From: Paratrimastix pyriformis
Taxonomy: Eukaryota; Preaxostyla; Paratrimastigidae
Assembly: GCA_027972325.1 (NCBI GenBank)
Contig: JAPMOS010000006.1
Span: forward strand, 1,021,593-1,085,592
Direction of reading: 5' to 3'
Length of the DNA: 64,000 nucleotides
Below are positions 10,286 through 20,014 of this stretch, piece by piece. Below the pieces are notes generated by a model that saw only the letters and a list, made by a program, of their open reading frames with translations, did no database searches and was not told the origin of the DNA. Numbering within the stretch: position 1 is the stretch's first letter; each line of letters opens with the position of its first letter. Made by a program: the position numbers and the translations under genes.

Positions 10286-12633
10286 ATGAGTTTCCTTCAA
10301 AAACACCGCGCTGTCTTTGACGAAACATTTGAGGAAGTGGCAGAGCAGCTTCTTGCTGCCATCCGCGAGAGGGCCCCACCCGCTGCCGTTTTTCTCGAAA
10401 AGGCGATCCGCTACAACGTGCCCGGCGGCAAACTTGCCCGTGGGCTGACAGTTGTGGCGACTGCTGCCGAAATAGCCGACAAGAAGCAGATTGCAGCATC
10501 CTTCGATCTCCGCGAAGCCTGCCGTCTGGGATGGTGTATGGAATTCGTCTGTTGGCACGACGCACGTTTTAAAGATACGCAACACACTCTCGGTAGCTGC
10601 AAGCAGCCTTTTTAATCGCCGACGATGTGATGGATCAATCCGCAACGCGGCGCGGTAAGCCTTGTTGGTACACGTTACCCACGGTCAGCACTCGGTTTTA
10701 TTCGATTCTCTCCTGCATTCTGAAGGGCCGTTGGGCAGGTGGGCCTGGAAGCGGTGAACGACTCCTTCCTGCATCTGGCCTTCGTCCAGCAGATCCTGCG
10801 GCACTTCTTCCGACGGCACGCCAACTACCTGGACATGCTCGAGCTGGTCGACCAGGTCCGATGGGCTGGCCCACGTCGGGCCGCCGACTTGGCTCACTGT
10901 GGCGCACCCTCCCTTCGCCTCCCTCTCTGCCACTCTCTCATATGCCGGAAAACCGAGCCACCGGGGCCCGTAAAAGGGGAACATCACTTAAAATACCAAT
11001 TAGTTGGCTCCGTCCCACTCGGTGCTCGGCTCCGTAGCTCGTCGCGCACGGCCTGTGTTGATGGCCTGTGGAAAATCACCCTTTCTGGAGTTCACCCCTG
11101 GGTGCCAGGGGCTGACTCTCTCTCATAACCGAGCCACCGGGGCCCGTAAAAGGGAACACGAAAAAGACCGAATCACCCAAGACACAAAACGGAAAAAAAA
11201 GAGGGAGGACCACCCGCACGTCCCTTCACCGGCGCGCACGATCTCCATCCCCCTCCCACCCTTTCTCTTGTTATATCTAGGAATCCATGCACGACACTAA
11301 CTCGGAGCACCTTAGTGCCTCTAAGTGAAAACCTCGGTTCGATTTTCCTTTCTTCGCTTCACCAGCATTCATTCCATCCCACCCTCCAGCGCGAGCCGCC
11401 TTCTCACCTCCGAACTTCCTCCCTGGCCATCCGTCTTCCCACACCCATTCCCCCATTTCACACTTCCCGTCGTTCTTCCATCCTCACCTTCTCATCCCTC
11501 CCTCCCTTCCCCTCCAGATTTCGTTCGAGACCGAGCTGGGCGAATTGGTGGACATGACCCCCTCCAGCCAGGCCAACAAGGCAAATGCCGCGCCCAGCCA
11601 CCCCCAGCCAACAACCCCCGGGGGTTCAACAGCCTCCCACCCAGGAGTAGCCGTCAAGCAGATGGTCTCGGGCCTGATCCCCGCCCCCGTGGCCGCGTCC
11701 TTCTCCCAGGAATCGTCCGTGGACCCCCGGCGGCTGGGATGCCTGTGGATGCCCGGCAGGGGATGCATGCGAATCTGGGGGCTTCCGGTTTCATCGTTCC
11801 TCCTCCTTCCACCCCCTTCCTCCCCATCGTTCCCCGTCCCTCGGTGGCCGCCACAGCTACGAGCGGATTTGCCGCCTCAAGACGGCCCAATACACGTACT
11901 ACCTGCCCATGGCTCTGGGGCTCGCCTTCTGCGGGATCACTGAACAGGCGCACCCCGGCCCCTTCGGCATCCTGAGGCGCCTGTGCAATGATTTGGGCAT
12001 CCTCTTCCAGGAGCAGGTCCGTGCGCAGGGGTGGATCCGTCTCCTCCCCTCCCCTCCCCTCTGACCTACAGTCTGTCTTCGGTCCAATATCACCTCTGGG
12101 CATATATCGCTTCCGTCTCGTCTTTTGGGTGGGGTAGGACGACATGCTGGACTGCTACGGTGACGCGGCGGTGACGGGCAAGGTGGGGACCGACATCCAG
12201 GACTCGAAGGTCACCTGGCTGGCCACCGAGGCCCACAAGCGGATGAGTGCCCAGCAGCAGGCCATCTTTCAGGTCCGCCCCCTCTCCCCGGCCCGGCTGC
12301 CCTGGGCTGTTTTGCCCGGCCCTGGTGGCGGACTGGCCTCATCCCGAGGCGCCGCGCTCTTTTGGGACGGCCGCTGGGCCTGCCGGGGGGGGTGGGGGGT
12401 GGGGCCGGGGCTGCGCGTAGCGGCACTATGGCAGCCCCGAGGCGGCCTCGGTGGCGGCCGTGAAGGCCCTCTACGAGGAGCTGGGCATGCGGGACCTTTG
12501 GTCCCGCGAGGAGGCCGCCCGGGTGGGGGCCATCACGACCCTCCTCGACGGCCTGCCCGCCGATCAGGCCGCCCTGCTCCCGGTGGGGCTGGTCCGGGAC
12601 CTCCTCGCGGCCATGGTCCGGCGCGACCGATAG
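10286..12633 (+). CDS. Farnesyl diphosphate synthase
   Basis: Class I trans-prenyltransferase that condenses IPP with DMAPP and GPP to make FPP for sterols, dolichol and prenylation. Exons: 10286-10546, 10597-10683, 10739-10855, one starting 11518 with unresolved end, one of 11857-12016, 12138-12272 and 12421-12633. Signature pieces are [13 protein letters not shown], the first aspartate motif DDVMD followed by [21 protein letters not shown], and the second aspartate motif DDMLDCYGD with [11 protein letters not shown]. The stop is TAG at 12631. The 662-bp third intron (10856-11517) carries LINE debris. The end of exon 4 needs a phase-2 donor between 11518 and 11856 that I could not choose. 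Both catalytic motifs are intact. All five resolved donors start GTC. It would supply isoprenoid for the prenylated Rho protein next door, although adjacency here is not evidence of co-regulation. Confidence 0.92.
10931..11066 (-). mobile_element. RLE-type LINE 3' fragment inside the FPPS intron
   Basis: Reverse complement of the 3' UTR of the 43-46.7 kb LINE, from its GA-rich tail through the GTTCCCCTTTTACGGGCCC block and the GAGTGGGACGGAGCCAACTA region. It is 5'-truncated and lies in the third FPPS intron. Confidence 0.85.
11115..11158 (-). mobile_element. Very short LINE 3' end in the FPPS intron
   Basis: A second, even shorter copy of the same LINE 3' end (GAGCCACCGGGGCCCGTAAA on the plus strand) with a GA-type tail, only about 50 bp from the previous fragment. 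Confidence 0.7.
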
Positions 12634-13086
12634 GAGGATGCCACTCAGCTTCGGCCTCGGCCTCGGCTTCGGCCTCTGCTTCGGCTTCGACTTCGCAAGC
12701 CACGGCCCCCAAGGAGCGGGCCTCCATTTATTTATTGTCTTTCTTTTTCTTTTTCCTCTTCTCTCCGAGCGCTTCGCATCGAACATTGATTGCGGGCCCC
12801 GTGTGGGCCCAGGTCACCCAGTTGATGACTCTGCTGCAGGGCGGGCAAGTGTCCGGGAGGCCGAGCGGCCGCGGTGTTGTATGCAAGGACTGGTCGATTG
12901 AATGGGCAACGTGCGACAATCGATTGAGGCCCCCAAAGCGCTGAGGTCGGGCGAATTACGATCGATATATGTATGCTGGAGTGGGCATTTTCGTCCCCAC
13001 ACGAGGGCGAACCGCCAGTTTTTCGGTTACCTCTTTTGCTTCATTCCGGCAACACAGATCTAGCCTGAGGGAACACTCTCGGCTCC
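12634..13086. other. Intergenic with TCGGCC-type low complexity
   Basis: Holds a CTTCGGCCTCGG repeat (about 12650-12700) and then no recognised feature. The 5' exon of the next gene may lie here: an in-frame ATG for that gene was not found downstream. Confidence 0.4.
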
Positions 13087-13847
13087 TTGATCTTCCAGTT
13101 TTTTTCATTCTTCCTGCTGGCGACTCAGAAAAAAAATATATTTTTGCTTTTTGTATTTGGATTTTCCCTGCTTGGCGTGTTGGCGGCACCCAACGCGTCT
13201 GTCCCGACTCTCTATGTCGATCCGACGGGCTGCCTGTGGAGTCTGAACCCTGGACACCGGATTCAGTGTGTTTTCGGGAGAAATGGCATTGCTCCCCCAG
13301 GTCTTGATCGCTCCCAGACTCATTTTTGCTCCATGGGTCCTCTCCAGGAGAGAAGCGGGAGGGTGACGGCCGGACACCTTCGGGCTCCTTTGTTTTGGCG
13401 AGACGTCTCTTTTATCGTGGGGATCGTCTTCAGCGACCGACGAGTCCATACCCGACACAGATCGTCAAGCCCAGTGATGGATGGTGTGATGACCCGAATG
13501 ATGACGAGTATAACAGGTCTCCCACCCCCCGATGGTGCGCCAAAATCTCCTGAATGGGCTCTAGATACGTGCAACTTCCGTATGCGGCCAGTCATGAGGC
13601 CCTCACCCGCACCGACGGCATGTACGACGTGGTCGGGGTGATCGGCTACAACGATGCTCCGCCGGTGCCTGGCCTTGGCAGCGCCATCTTTTTGCACGTG
13701 GCCGGCGCTCCTTCCACCAGCGGATGCGTCGCGATGGAATTACCCGAGCTCTTGACGATCCTCTCCGGGGCAACACTCGACTCTCGGCTCGTGGTCTCGA
13801 ACGACACCGTCCTCCCCGCCATCCGGCAAACGCTCCTGCGTGGATAA
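13087..13847 (+). CDS. L,D-transpeptidase (YkuD-type) family protein, secreted, of bacterial type
   Basis: YkuD-fold proteins are best known as bacterial enzymes that crosslink peptidoglycan through a catalytic Cys. Three exons: up to 13300, 13348-13516 and 13565-13847, with introns of 47 and 48 nt (donors gtcttg, gtctcc). Visible family signature: REGDGRTPSGSF, then DGWCDDPNDDEYN, LPYAASHEAL, DGMYDVVGVIGYND and the active-site run GSAIFLHVAG...TSGCVAM with the catalytic His and Cys. The N-terminus has a hydrophobic segment ending LGVLAAPNA, a probable signal peptide. The given start is a non-ATG codon; the true ATG is probably in an upstream exon, or 13099 is an exon start after a CAG acceptor. 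Introns show that it is a eukaryotic gene and not contamination. Transfer from bacteria is inferred from the family's usual range. Confidence 0.85.
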
Positions 13848-14414
13848 GACAGAGAACGAAATGAAGATGAGCGAGACCGCAACAAGGCATTTCCGAGGCT
13901 CGATTCTCGCCCTGGGTGGTCTGCCCCGACGGGTTGGAGGGCTAGGTGCGTCACGGAAGGCGCTCAAAGGCAAGGCAAAGGGTCGGTAAATGCCGCTACT
14001 GGGGGAAATTCGGTGCGAAGGGCTCCCCCGAAAACGATCCTGATGGACTGTGACGCTTCCATCGTTCGGAGTTCTTCCTCTCCCGTTGGAAATGATGGCG
14101 CTTCCCTCGCGGAGACTGTGCCCGTGTTTCTGGTACTGTCCATCATCTCCATCATCTGGGACGTGTGGTTTGGGCGGGTGGCGCAGCGGTCCAGCACGCG
14201 GCCGTTGTGCGGCTGCTGCTGGGGCGGACCCGGCCCTGCGGACGGTGGCCCACCCGGGCGAGGTCGACACCCGCCACCGGGGAGTAACCCCGACGCCTCC
14301 GCTGCTCTCCGTGGCCGCCCACCCGGCCCTTTGCCGCCTCGCCGGAAGAGGATCAGCCCTTTTCTGGCCTCATTCGAAGGAGATTCAATGTGCCACAGAG
14401 ATTTATCTTCTTGA

Positions 14415-14590
14415 CAAGGTCCATCCACAGCCCCCCTCCTCCCTCCCTCCTACCCCTCCCCATATCCTCCCCCTTCTCCCCTCCTCCCCCTCCTCCTCCC
14501 CCTCCTCCTCCCTCCTCCTCCCTCCTCCTCCCTCCTCCTCCCCTTCCTCCTCTCTATCCCTCCCTCCCTCCCTCCCTCCCTCCCTCCCTG
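14415..14590. repeat. CT-rich low complexity (CTCC/CCTCCTC)
   Basis: Pure polypyrimidine tract of CTCC and CCTCCT units ending in (CCCT)n. Confidence 0.85.
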
Positions 14591-15143
14591 AGGAGTCGAG
14601 AAGGGTGTGAAGGATGGTAATCACCTCGGAGCTGTTTGGTGGGAGCATGCCGCAGCAGGGGTATCATGCGCGCCGCGTGGAGCCACGCGGCCGCGCCCCT
14701 CGGGTTCGGTCTTTGGCGACCTCCTGGAGGCCATGGGACAAGATTCGGCTTTCATCCTGCGAAGAAGCGGATGGGGGCTTTGACCAACTTTTGAGTTACC
14801 CACCTGGCGTCCTGGTGTTCTCAGCCGTTGGGACTGAATCGCAACGGGACCTGGATGCGCCAAGCTCGGGGGGCTGGAGACGGAGGGAGCGGGCGCCCTG
14901 GTTGGGGGCTCCATCCCATGGATCGCCTGGCTCACTCCCTGTCTGACGATGGGGTGGGGGCATATCTGCAGCAGGGGAGCAACCCACCCTACGATCTGAT
15001 CCGAGCCCCCCTTCGCTTGGCAGGCGCTCCACCTACCCTGCGATGACCCCTTCGGACGGAGGTCTGTTGCCGCTGCACCCGGGAATCCGTTCTTCGGGGA
15101 AAGCAAGAATTCCGTCGAAACCTTCCCTCACTCCCTCATTCGT

Positions 15144-15145
<2 letters not shown>

Positions 15146-15208
<63 letters not shown>

Positions 15209-15209
15209 G
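15146..15209. repeat. (GCC)n trinucleotide run
   Basis: About 21 GCC units. It can code poly-Ala on the plus strand or poly-Ala/poly-Gly on the minus strand; the true reading frame is unknown. Confidence 0.9.
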
Positions 15210-15660
15210 GTGGGCGGGCCGGCTGCCATGGGCGAAGATGATCTTCCCGGCGACACTGAGCAGCGTTCGTTGATAAGCCGCCCGATAACCTGGTCGTCTT
15301 TGCCTTTCGGCAGGAATCCTCCATGACCCTCCAAGACGTTGTCCTGGAAGTGACATTTGGTCTGCCTTGCCGGGTCATCAGCACGCAGGGCGATTGGCTT
15401 GTCTAACCCTCACTCTGACTGCCTCTAGCACCGTCACAAGCCGGGCTCTACCGTAGCCTGCAAGTGAACGTGGACGGCATTTCATCCATCCAGCTGGCGA
15501 TGGTTTTTGTCGAGCGATAAAGGACAGACCAAAAGAAAGGACGGAGATTGCTCCAGTGGACAACCGTGCCAGTAGGTCAGGCGGAAGAAAGCCTTTTGGT
15601 TGCCGGAGAAGTCGCGAGTTCGATTCCGGGTGACGTGGCTGAGGGGGAGAAAGAGGGGGT

Positions 15661-16528
15661 TGGTGAGCGGGATGTATGGTGAGCGGGATGTATGGTGAGC
15701 GGGATGTATGGTGAGCGGGATGTATGGTGAGCGGGATGTATGGTGAGCGGGATGTATGGTGAGCGGGATGTATGGTGAGCGGGATGTATGGTGAGCGGGA
15801 TGTATGGTGAGCAGGGATGTATGGTGAGCAGGATGTATGGTGAGCGGGATGGATGGTGAGCGGGATGTATATGGTGAGCAGGATGTATGGTGAGCGGGAT
15901 GTATGGTGAGCGGGATGGATGGTGAGCAGGATGGATGGTGAGCAGGATATATGGTGAGCGGGATGTATGGTGAGCGGGATGTATGGTGAGCGGGATGTAT
16001 GGTGAGCGGGATGTATGGTGAGCGGGATGTATGGTGAGCGGGATGTATGGTGAGCGGGATGTATGGTGAGCGGGATGTATGGTGAGCGGGATGTATGGTG
16101 AGCAGGATGGATGGTGAGCAGGATGGATGGTGAGCAGGATGTATGGTGAGCGGGATGTATGGTGAGCAGGATGTATGGTGAGCAGGATGTATGGTGAGCA
16201 GGATGGATGGTGAGCGGGATATATGGTGAGCAGGATGGATGGTGAGCAGGATGGATGGTGAGCGGGATGGATGGTGAGCAGGATGTATGGTGAGCAGGAT
16301 GGATGGTGAGCGGGATGGATGGTGAGCAGGATGTATGGTGAGCGGGATGTATATGGTGAGCGGGATGTATGGTGAGCGGGATGTATGGTGAGCGGGATGT
16401 ATGGTGAGCAGGATGGATGGTGAGCAGGATGGATGGTGAGCGGGATGTATGGTGAGCGGGATGGATGGTGAGCGGGATGGATGGTGAGCGGGATGGATGG
16501 TGAGCGGGATGTATGGTGAGCGGGATGG
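15661..16528. repeat. 16-bp minisatellite, about 54 copies
   Basis: Tandem array of GGTGAGCGGGATGTAT with common variants AGCAGG for AGCGGG and GATGGATG for GATGTATG, plus two ATAT insertions. Length is about 868 bp. The long minus-strand ORF across it, with its HPAHHPSRSP-type repeat, is an artefact of the period. It abuts the 3' end of the long LINE. Confidence 0.95.
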
Positions 16529-16738
16529 TTAGGGTTGCGCCGAACCAGTCCAGCCACCCCGAAGGGCAGCTGGAAAGGTGAGGAGGGCGGCAACCCGGGG
16601 CTTACACCCCCAGGTCACCATCCCCCCGTAAAGGAGGTGCGGGAGCAATCCCCGCCATCCCCCGCCGACCCCCGAAGGGGGCGGCAGACGGGGAAGGGAG
16701 GGGGACGCCTCCCCTTGCACCTCCTCAGCGCAACCCTA

Positions 16739-18811
16739 TTAGCCTGCGTCTCCTTTGCTCTTGTGCAATGCCATCTTCGCCACCCGTATCTCCTCCTGAC
16801 GTTCCTTCTTCTCCCCTTTTCCCAACACTTTGCCCCTGTCCTCCACCATGGCCATCATGACCCTCCTCATTGACCTCACGTCTTTGCCCACCTCTTGCTG
16901 TGTTTCCTTGTCCAGGAATCCCAGTTCCGCAGCTATCCGGGTGTAGTTCGCATACTCCTGCGTGTAGTCTACTCGGTCCCTCAGTCTCTGTGCCACCTTG
17001 GACACAACTGCCTCCCCGAGTGCTCTCCAGTTCACCATTGGCCTCGGTTCTTTGGCCAGGCTCTGCAAGATCCATGGGTTTGTCTTCACATTCCCTTTTC
17101 CAGCCTGTCTTTCCAACACCGCATGCAGTTCCCTCAGTGCCGCCATGTCCATCGGGTACTGTTCCTGCGCCGCCTTGTTTTCAAACAGCAGAATCCCCAC
17201 TGCCCACTGCGCATTGTTCCGGCCCTTCTCCCCTGTCCGCCAAAAATCTGGCTCCCAAAACTGGAACGTCCCTTGCTTCCTTCCCTCATGTCGTTCCACC
17301 GCCCTGCCTCTCAGCATCATCCTGCCCATGTCCGGCCCGCTCCAAACCTCCTCCATCACGAACAACTCCTTGAATACCATTCCCGGCACCAAGGCCAACC
17401 TCGCCCCGGATCGGGTGCTCTCCTCCCCCGGTTTGGTCGACCGGCGATTCACCTGGTGCTCCCCGTAAGGCACCACCGTGATGCACCTGAACGCCCGAGG
17501 GCTCTTTTCAACCCGTTTTGCAATTTCTTCAAACATATGGTCCATCTCATCCTGCTCGTATTCAGGGTTTGCATAACACAACATGTCGCGATCACCGTCC
17601 GCGATGGCACTGTATCCATCGTATTTCGCCCCAAAGAACTCGTCCGCCGGGTGCGGGGTATAGTATTCGGGGTATGAAGGGTCCGCATTCCCAGGGTGGG
17701 AAAAGATCAGGGTTGACAGGGTGCCTGCTTGTCGAAGCAGAGTGGACACCTCCCAAGGGGTCGCCCAACAGTTCGTCCGGGTTTGCTTTCTCCTTCCTTT
17801 CTGGCCCCTCTCATCATCCGACTTTTCGTCTCCCTTTTTTGCTCCAGCCTCCGTCATTTCTCTCGTTCCCTGCTGGTCCTGTTCTGTTTCCTGCCCACTG
17901 CTGTGGGCGGGATTGCGCGATTCCATTTCGCGTCCTCTTTTGCTTGGCCGCTCGCTGTCGTCCTTTTCGAGAGTTTCTTGTCTCGCTGGGTTTTCTATTT
18001 CGCCGCTCTTGTTTGAGCGGTTTACTCCTTCTTTCGAGTTCTGGGATTCATTCCCATCCGCGATTGCCTGAGGTCTGTCCGGCAACACTTCGCTTCCTTC
18101 TCTATAACGTTTTTCCATCTTTCTTACATTATCCACAAATAGCGGCCACCATACGTCCCACGATCTTCCGCGCAATGATCTGCGCGCGTGCTCATACAAG
18201 TTCCAGAAGACATCGGTTTGGATCCGACACTCGTCGTCAATCACATAGCACCCATTCTCTTCCACCAGTTTTTCTTTGGCCACAATCTGGCATTTTTCAA
18301 CGGCGCGATCTGCGCGATGCGCCCAAGCCCACAGGTCCGTTGTATTCCCCATCTTCCGCCACTCGGCTTCCCTCACTCCCACACTATGCGCGCATCTCCA
18401 CACCATGTGGTTCATACTGTCTCTCTCCCCGCATCGTGGACACGCCCTTGCTGTGAACCCATTGAATTTACTCGGTATGTTCTGCGTCCGGTAGCCTTGT
18501 GTCACGGTCATTACCCACGCGTTGCGACTTGTAGCGTGCACTGTCTCATGCATATTTGTCCATGCATTCTGCGACCTCGCGTTGATGACAATGAGCGCCC
18601 CCCTCACCTGCTTGCTCGCTGCCTTATCCATCCTCTGCTTGAGCCACTCCGCCTCGAGCACCTCCTTGTGGTCGTCCAGCACGCCCTTCACCTCCACGGT
18701 TCCCTTCTGTGACGCCCCCTTCCCTTGCACCCCTTGGATGTACAGTCTGACATCGGTCCTGGCCCCCTTCCGCGCTTCCTCCACTGCGGCGGCGTCCAAC
18801 TCCATCTCCAC
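16739..18811 (-). CDS. LINE C-terminal part: zinc finger and NPEY domain
   Basis: 690-codon open frame at the 3' end of the long LINE; it is the continuation of the polyprotein after a frameshift, so its first codon is not a true start. It begins in the tail of RNase H and runs through a zinc finger (CPRC at residues 124-127 with HMVWRC, 135-140), a charged linker (240-340), and a conserved globular domain (about 345-600). That domain has SHPGNADPSYPE, DEFFGAKYDGY, CYANPEY (415-418), RCITVVPYGEH, ELFVMEE, FWEPDFWRTG and VGILLFEN. The same domain occurs in the LINE remnant at 41.3-42.6 kb. Its strand order with an NPxY motif resembles class I methyltransferases such as PCIF1 (NPPF). That link is an inference. 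Confidence 0.75.
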   Translation of the reverse strand: MEMELDAAAVEEARKGARTDVRLYIQGVQGKGASQKGTVEVKGVLDDHKEVLEAEWLKQRMDKAASKQVRGALIVINARSQNAWTNMHETVHATSRNAWVMTVTQGYRTQNIPSKFNGFTARACPRCGERDSMNHMVWRCAHSVGVREAEWRKMGNTTDLWAWAHRADRAVEKCQIVAKEKLVEENGCYVIDDECRIQTDVFWNLYEHARRSLRGRSWDVWWPLFVDNVRKMEKRYREGSEVLPDRPQAIADGNESQNSKEGVNRSNKSGEIENPARQETLEKDDSERPSKRGREMESRNPAHSSGQETEQDQQGTREMTEAGAKKGDEKSDDERGQKGRRKQTRTNCWATPWEVSTLLRQAGTLSTLIFSHPGNADPSYPEYYTPHPADEFFGAKYDGYSAIADGDRDMLCYANPEYEQDEMDHMFEEIAKRVEKSPRAFRCITVVPYGEHQVNRRSTKPGEESTRSGARLALVPGMVFKELFVMEEVWSGPDMGRMMLRGRAVERHEGRKQGTFQFWEPDFWRTGEKGRNNAQWAVGILLFENKAAQEQYPMDMAALRELHAVLERQAGKGNVKTNPWILQSLAKEPRPMVNWRALGEAVVSKVAQRLRDRVDYTQEYANYTRIAAELGFLDKETQQEVGKDVRSMRRVMMAMVEDRGKVLGKGEKKERQEEIRVAKMALHKSKGDAG

Positions 18812-19619
18812 TTCTCCCTGTCCCTTCCATCCGGCCCTTATGCTTGGCCATCTTCTCTCCCAACCTGCAGAGCATCACCCATGTTGTCTGTTCCATGGCC
18901 GCCGCCTTCGTTGTCCCGCGTCGCCTGATCCTCCTCACCCATCCCATAGCCACCTTGCTGTCCGTTACCACTTCCACCTCCTCATTCACCCCGGCCAACC
19001 CAATGGCTTCTGCCACCGCTTCTACCTCTGCCTCGTTATTCGTTTGATGCGCCCCTGTCGTACGTGCCTGCTTGCGCACCTGGAATGTTACCCCATCCGG
19101 CATAAGTTCCACCACCGCATATCCTGCTCTGTGCTTACTCTTCTCCCTTTCTTTGGTTGCTGACCCATCTGTGTAGAAGACCCTCCGCTGTGTCCTGACC
19201 TTCTCCTCGTCAGCTCCCAGTCTTTCCTCCCGGGGGTGCTTCCGCCCGTTGCCGTTGCCAGGCTGTTCTTCCACCGAGTCCTCGGCGTCTTCATCACCCA
19301 GGTCCACCCATGCCTCCTTCGCCAGCTCCATTTCCTCTTCTTCCTCCGTCCTCTTCCGCCCTGCTTTCGCCTCGGTTCTTCCCCTCTTCCTTCCCTCTGT
19401 CATTCCATCCTTCCCATCCTCATCCTCATCATCATCCAACACCACCACTGGCACGGGTCTCTTCTTTTTAGGTGTTCCGGTAGTCATCCGGGCCCTCGCC
19501 TCTGGCCCCTTTGTTCGGCCATGTTCGTCTCCCTGCTTCCCCTCATCGTGGTCGTCATCCAGAATAACGACCCGGTCCGACTTCTTTTTTCCCCCCGTCT
19601 CACCCCTCTTCACTGCCAC
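18624..19619 (-). CDS. LINE RNase H segment
   Basis: Open frame in the long LINE holding a type I RNase H domain: VFYTDGSAT (first Asp), NNEAEVEAVAEAI (Glu), VVTDSKVAMGW (Asp). Preceded by an acidic, lysine-rich linker with repeated VVILDDD/VVVLDDDED motifs. It overlaps the next frame downstream, a sign of frameshift. Function: removal of RNA from the cDNA hybrid. Confidence 0.88.
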   Translation of the reverse strand: MAVKRGETGGKKKSDRVVILDDDHDEGKQGDEHGRTKGPEARARMTTGTPKKKRPVPVVVLDDDEDEDGKDGMTEGRKRGRTEAKAGRKRTEEEEEMELAKEAWVDLGDEDAEDSVEEQPGNGNGRKHPREERLGADEEKVRTQRRVFYTDGSATKEREKSKHRAGYAVVELMPDGVTFQVRKQARTTGAHQTNNEAEVEAVAEAIGLAGVNEEVEVVTDSKVAMGWVRRIRRRGTTKAAAMEQTTWVMLCRLGEKMAKHKGRMEGTGRSGDGVGRRRSGGSAEGGQDRCQTVHPRGAREGGVTEGNRGGEGRAGRPQGGARGGVAQAEDG

Positions 19620-20014
19620 TTCTTCATCCTTGTCGTCATCCAGAATAACGCGCGCCCTCTTGGGGCCCTGCGCCTTTTCCGCCGCCTTCTCCGGCTTCCC
19701 TGGCTCACGGTTCTACCTCGAGGAGGCATTCGATACTCGGGCAGCAGTTCCCAGGTCTGTTCACCCCCACACACAATTTGTTGGAGTGCCGTGTACCACT
19801 TGGGGGTTGGCCCCGTCTTTGCCACCCACCCTGCCAGCTTCTGTCCATCATCGCTCACCAGGTCTGACAGTGTTCTCATGCCGTGTTTTTTGAGTGTTCT
19901 CCTGTGTGTGGGTGTCAACTTCTCTTTCTTTCCTGCCTGCTTCAGTATCTTCTCAATGTCCACTGCCTTTGCCTCACACTCTCTCGGGCACCACCTCCTC
20001 AGTAACGAGCACAC
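19610..20014 (-). CDS. LINE linker segment in a shifted frame
   Basis: Short open frame between the RT and RNase H pieces of the long LINE that reads well as protein (CEAKAVDIEKILKQAGKK, then LVSDDGQKLAGWV). It bridges the end of the RT frame (19974) and the RNase H frame, showing that the original polyprotein continued here through two frame changes. Confidence 0.6.
   Translation of the reverse strand: MCSLLRRWCPRECEAKAVDIEKILKQAGKKEKLTPTHRRTLKKHGMRTLSDLVSDDGQKLAGWVAKTGPTPKWYTALQQIVCGGEQTWELLPEYRMPPRGRTVSQGSRRRRRKRRRAPRGRALFWMTTRMKKWQ

Larger units (their letters stand above)
13848..15655. other. Unresolved region with possible exons
   Basis: Host-like GC-rich sequence. On the minus strand near 15128-15334 one frame reads sensibly (EGHGGFLPKGKDDQVIGRLI, then a poly-Ala run), and at 14590-14648 another reads SSEVITILHTLLDSS. 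On the plus strand near 14190-14330 two frames give ankyrin-like fragments (VVRLLLG; GADPALRT). None forms a gene that I can join with confidence. The stretch also includes a CTCC-rich tract and a (GCC)n run. Confidence 0.3.

Noticed and set aside
14190-14330. Ankyrin repeat protein
   Set aside because: Only short fragments in two frames; no full 33-residue repeat.
15661-16528. Regular direct repeats as a possible CRISPR array
   Set aside because: Units are contiguous 16-mers without spacers, in a eukaryotic context.
15577-16593. 338-codon minus-strand ORF of HPAHH/RSPYI repeats
   Set aside because: Created by the 16-bp minisatellite, which stays open in several frames.
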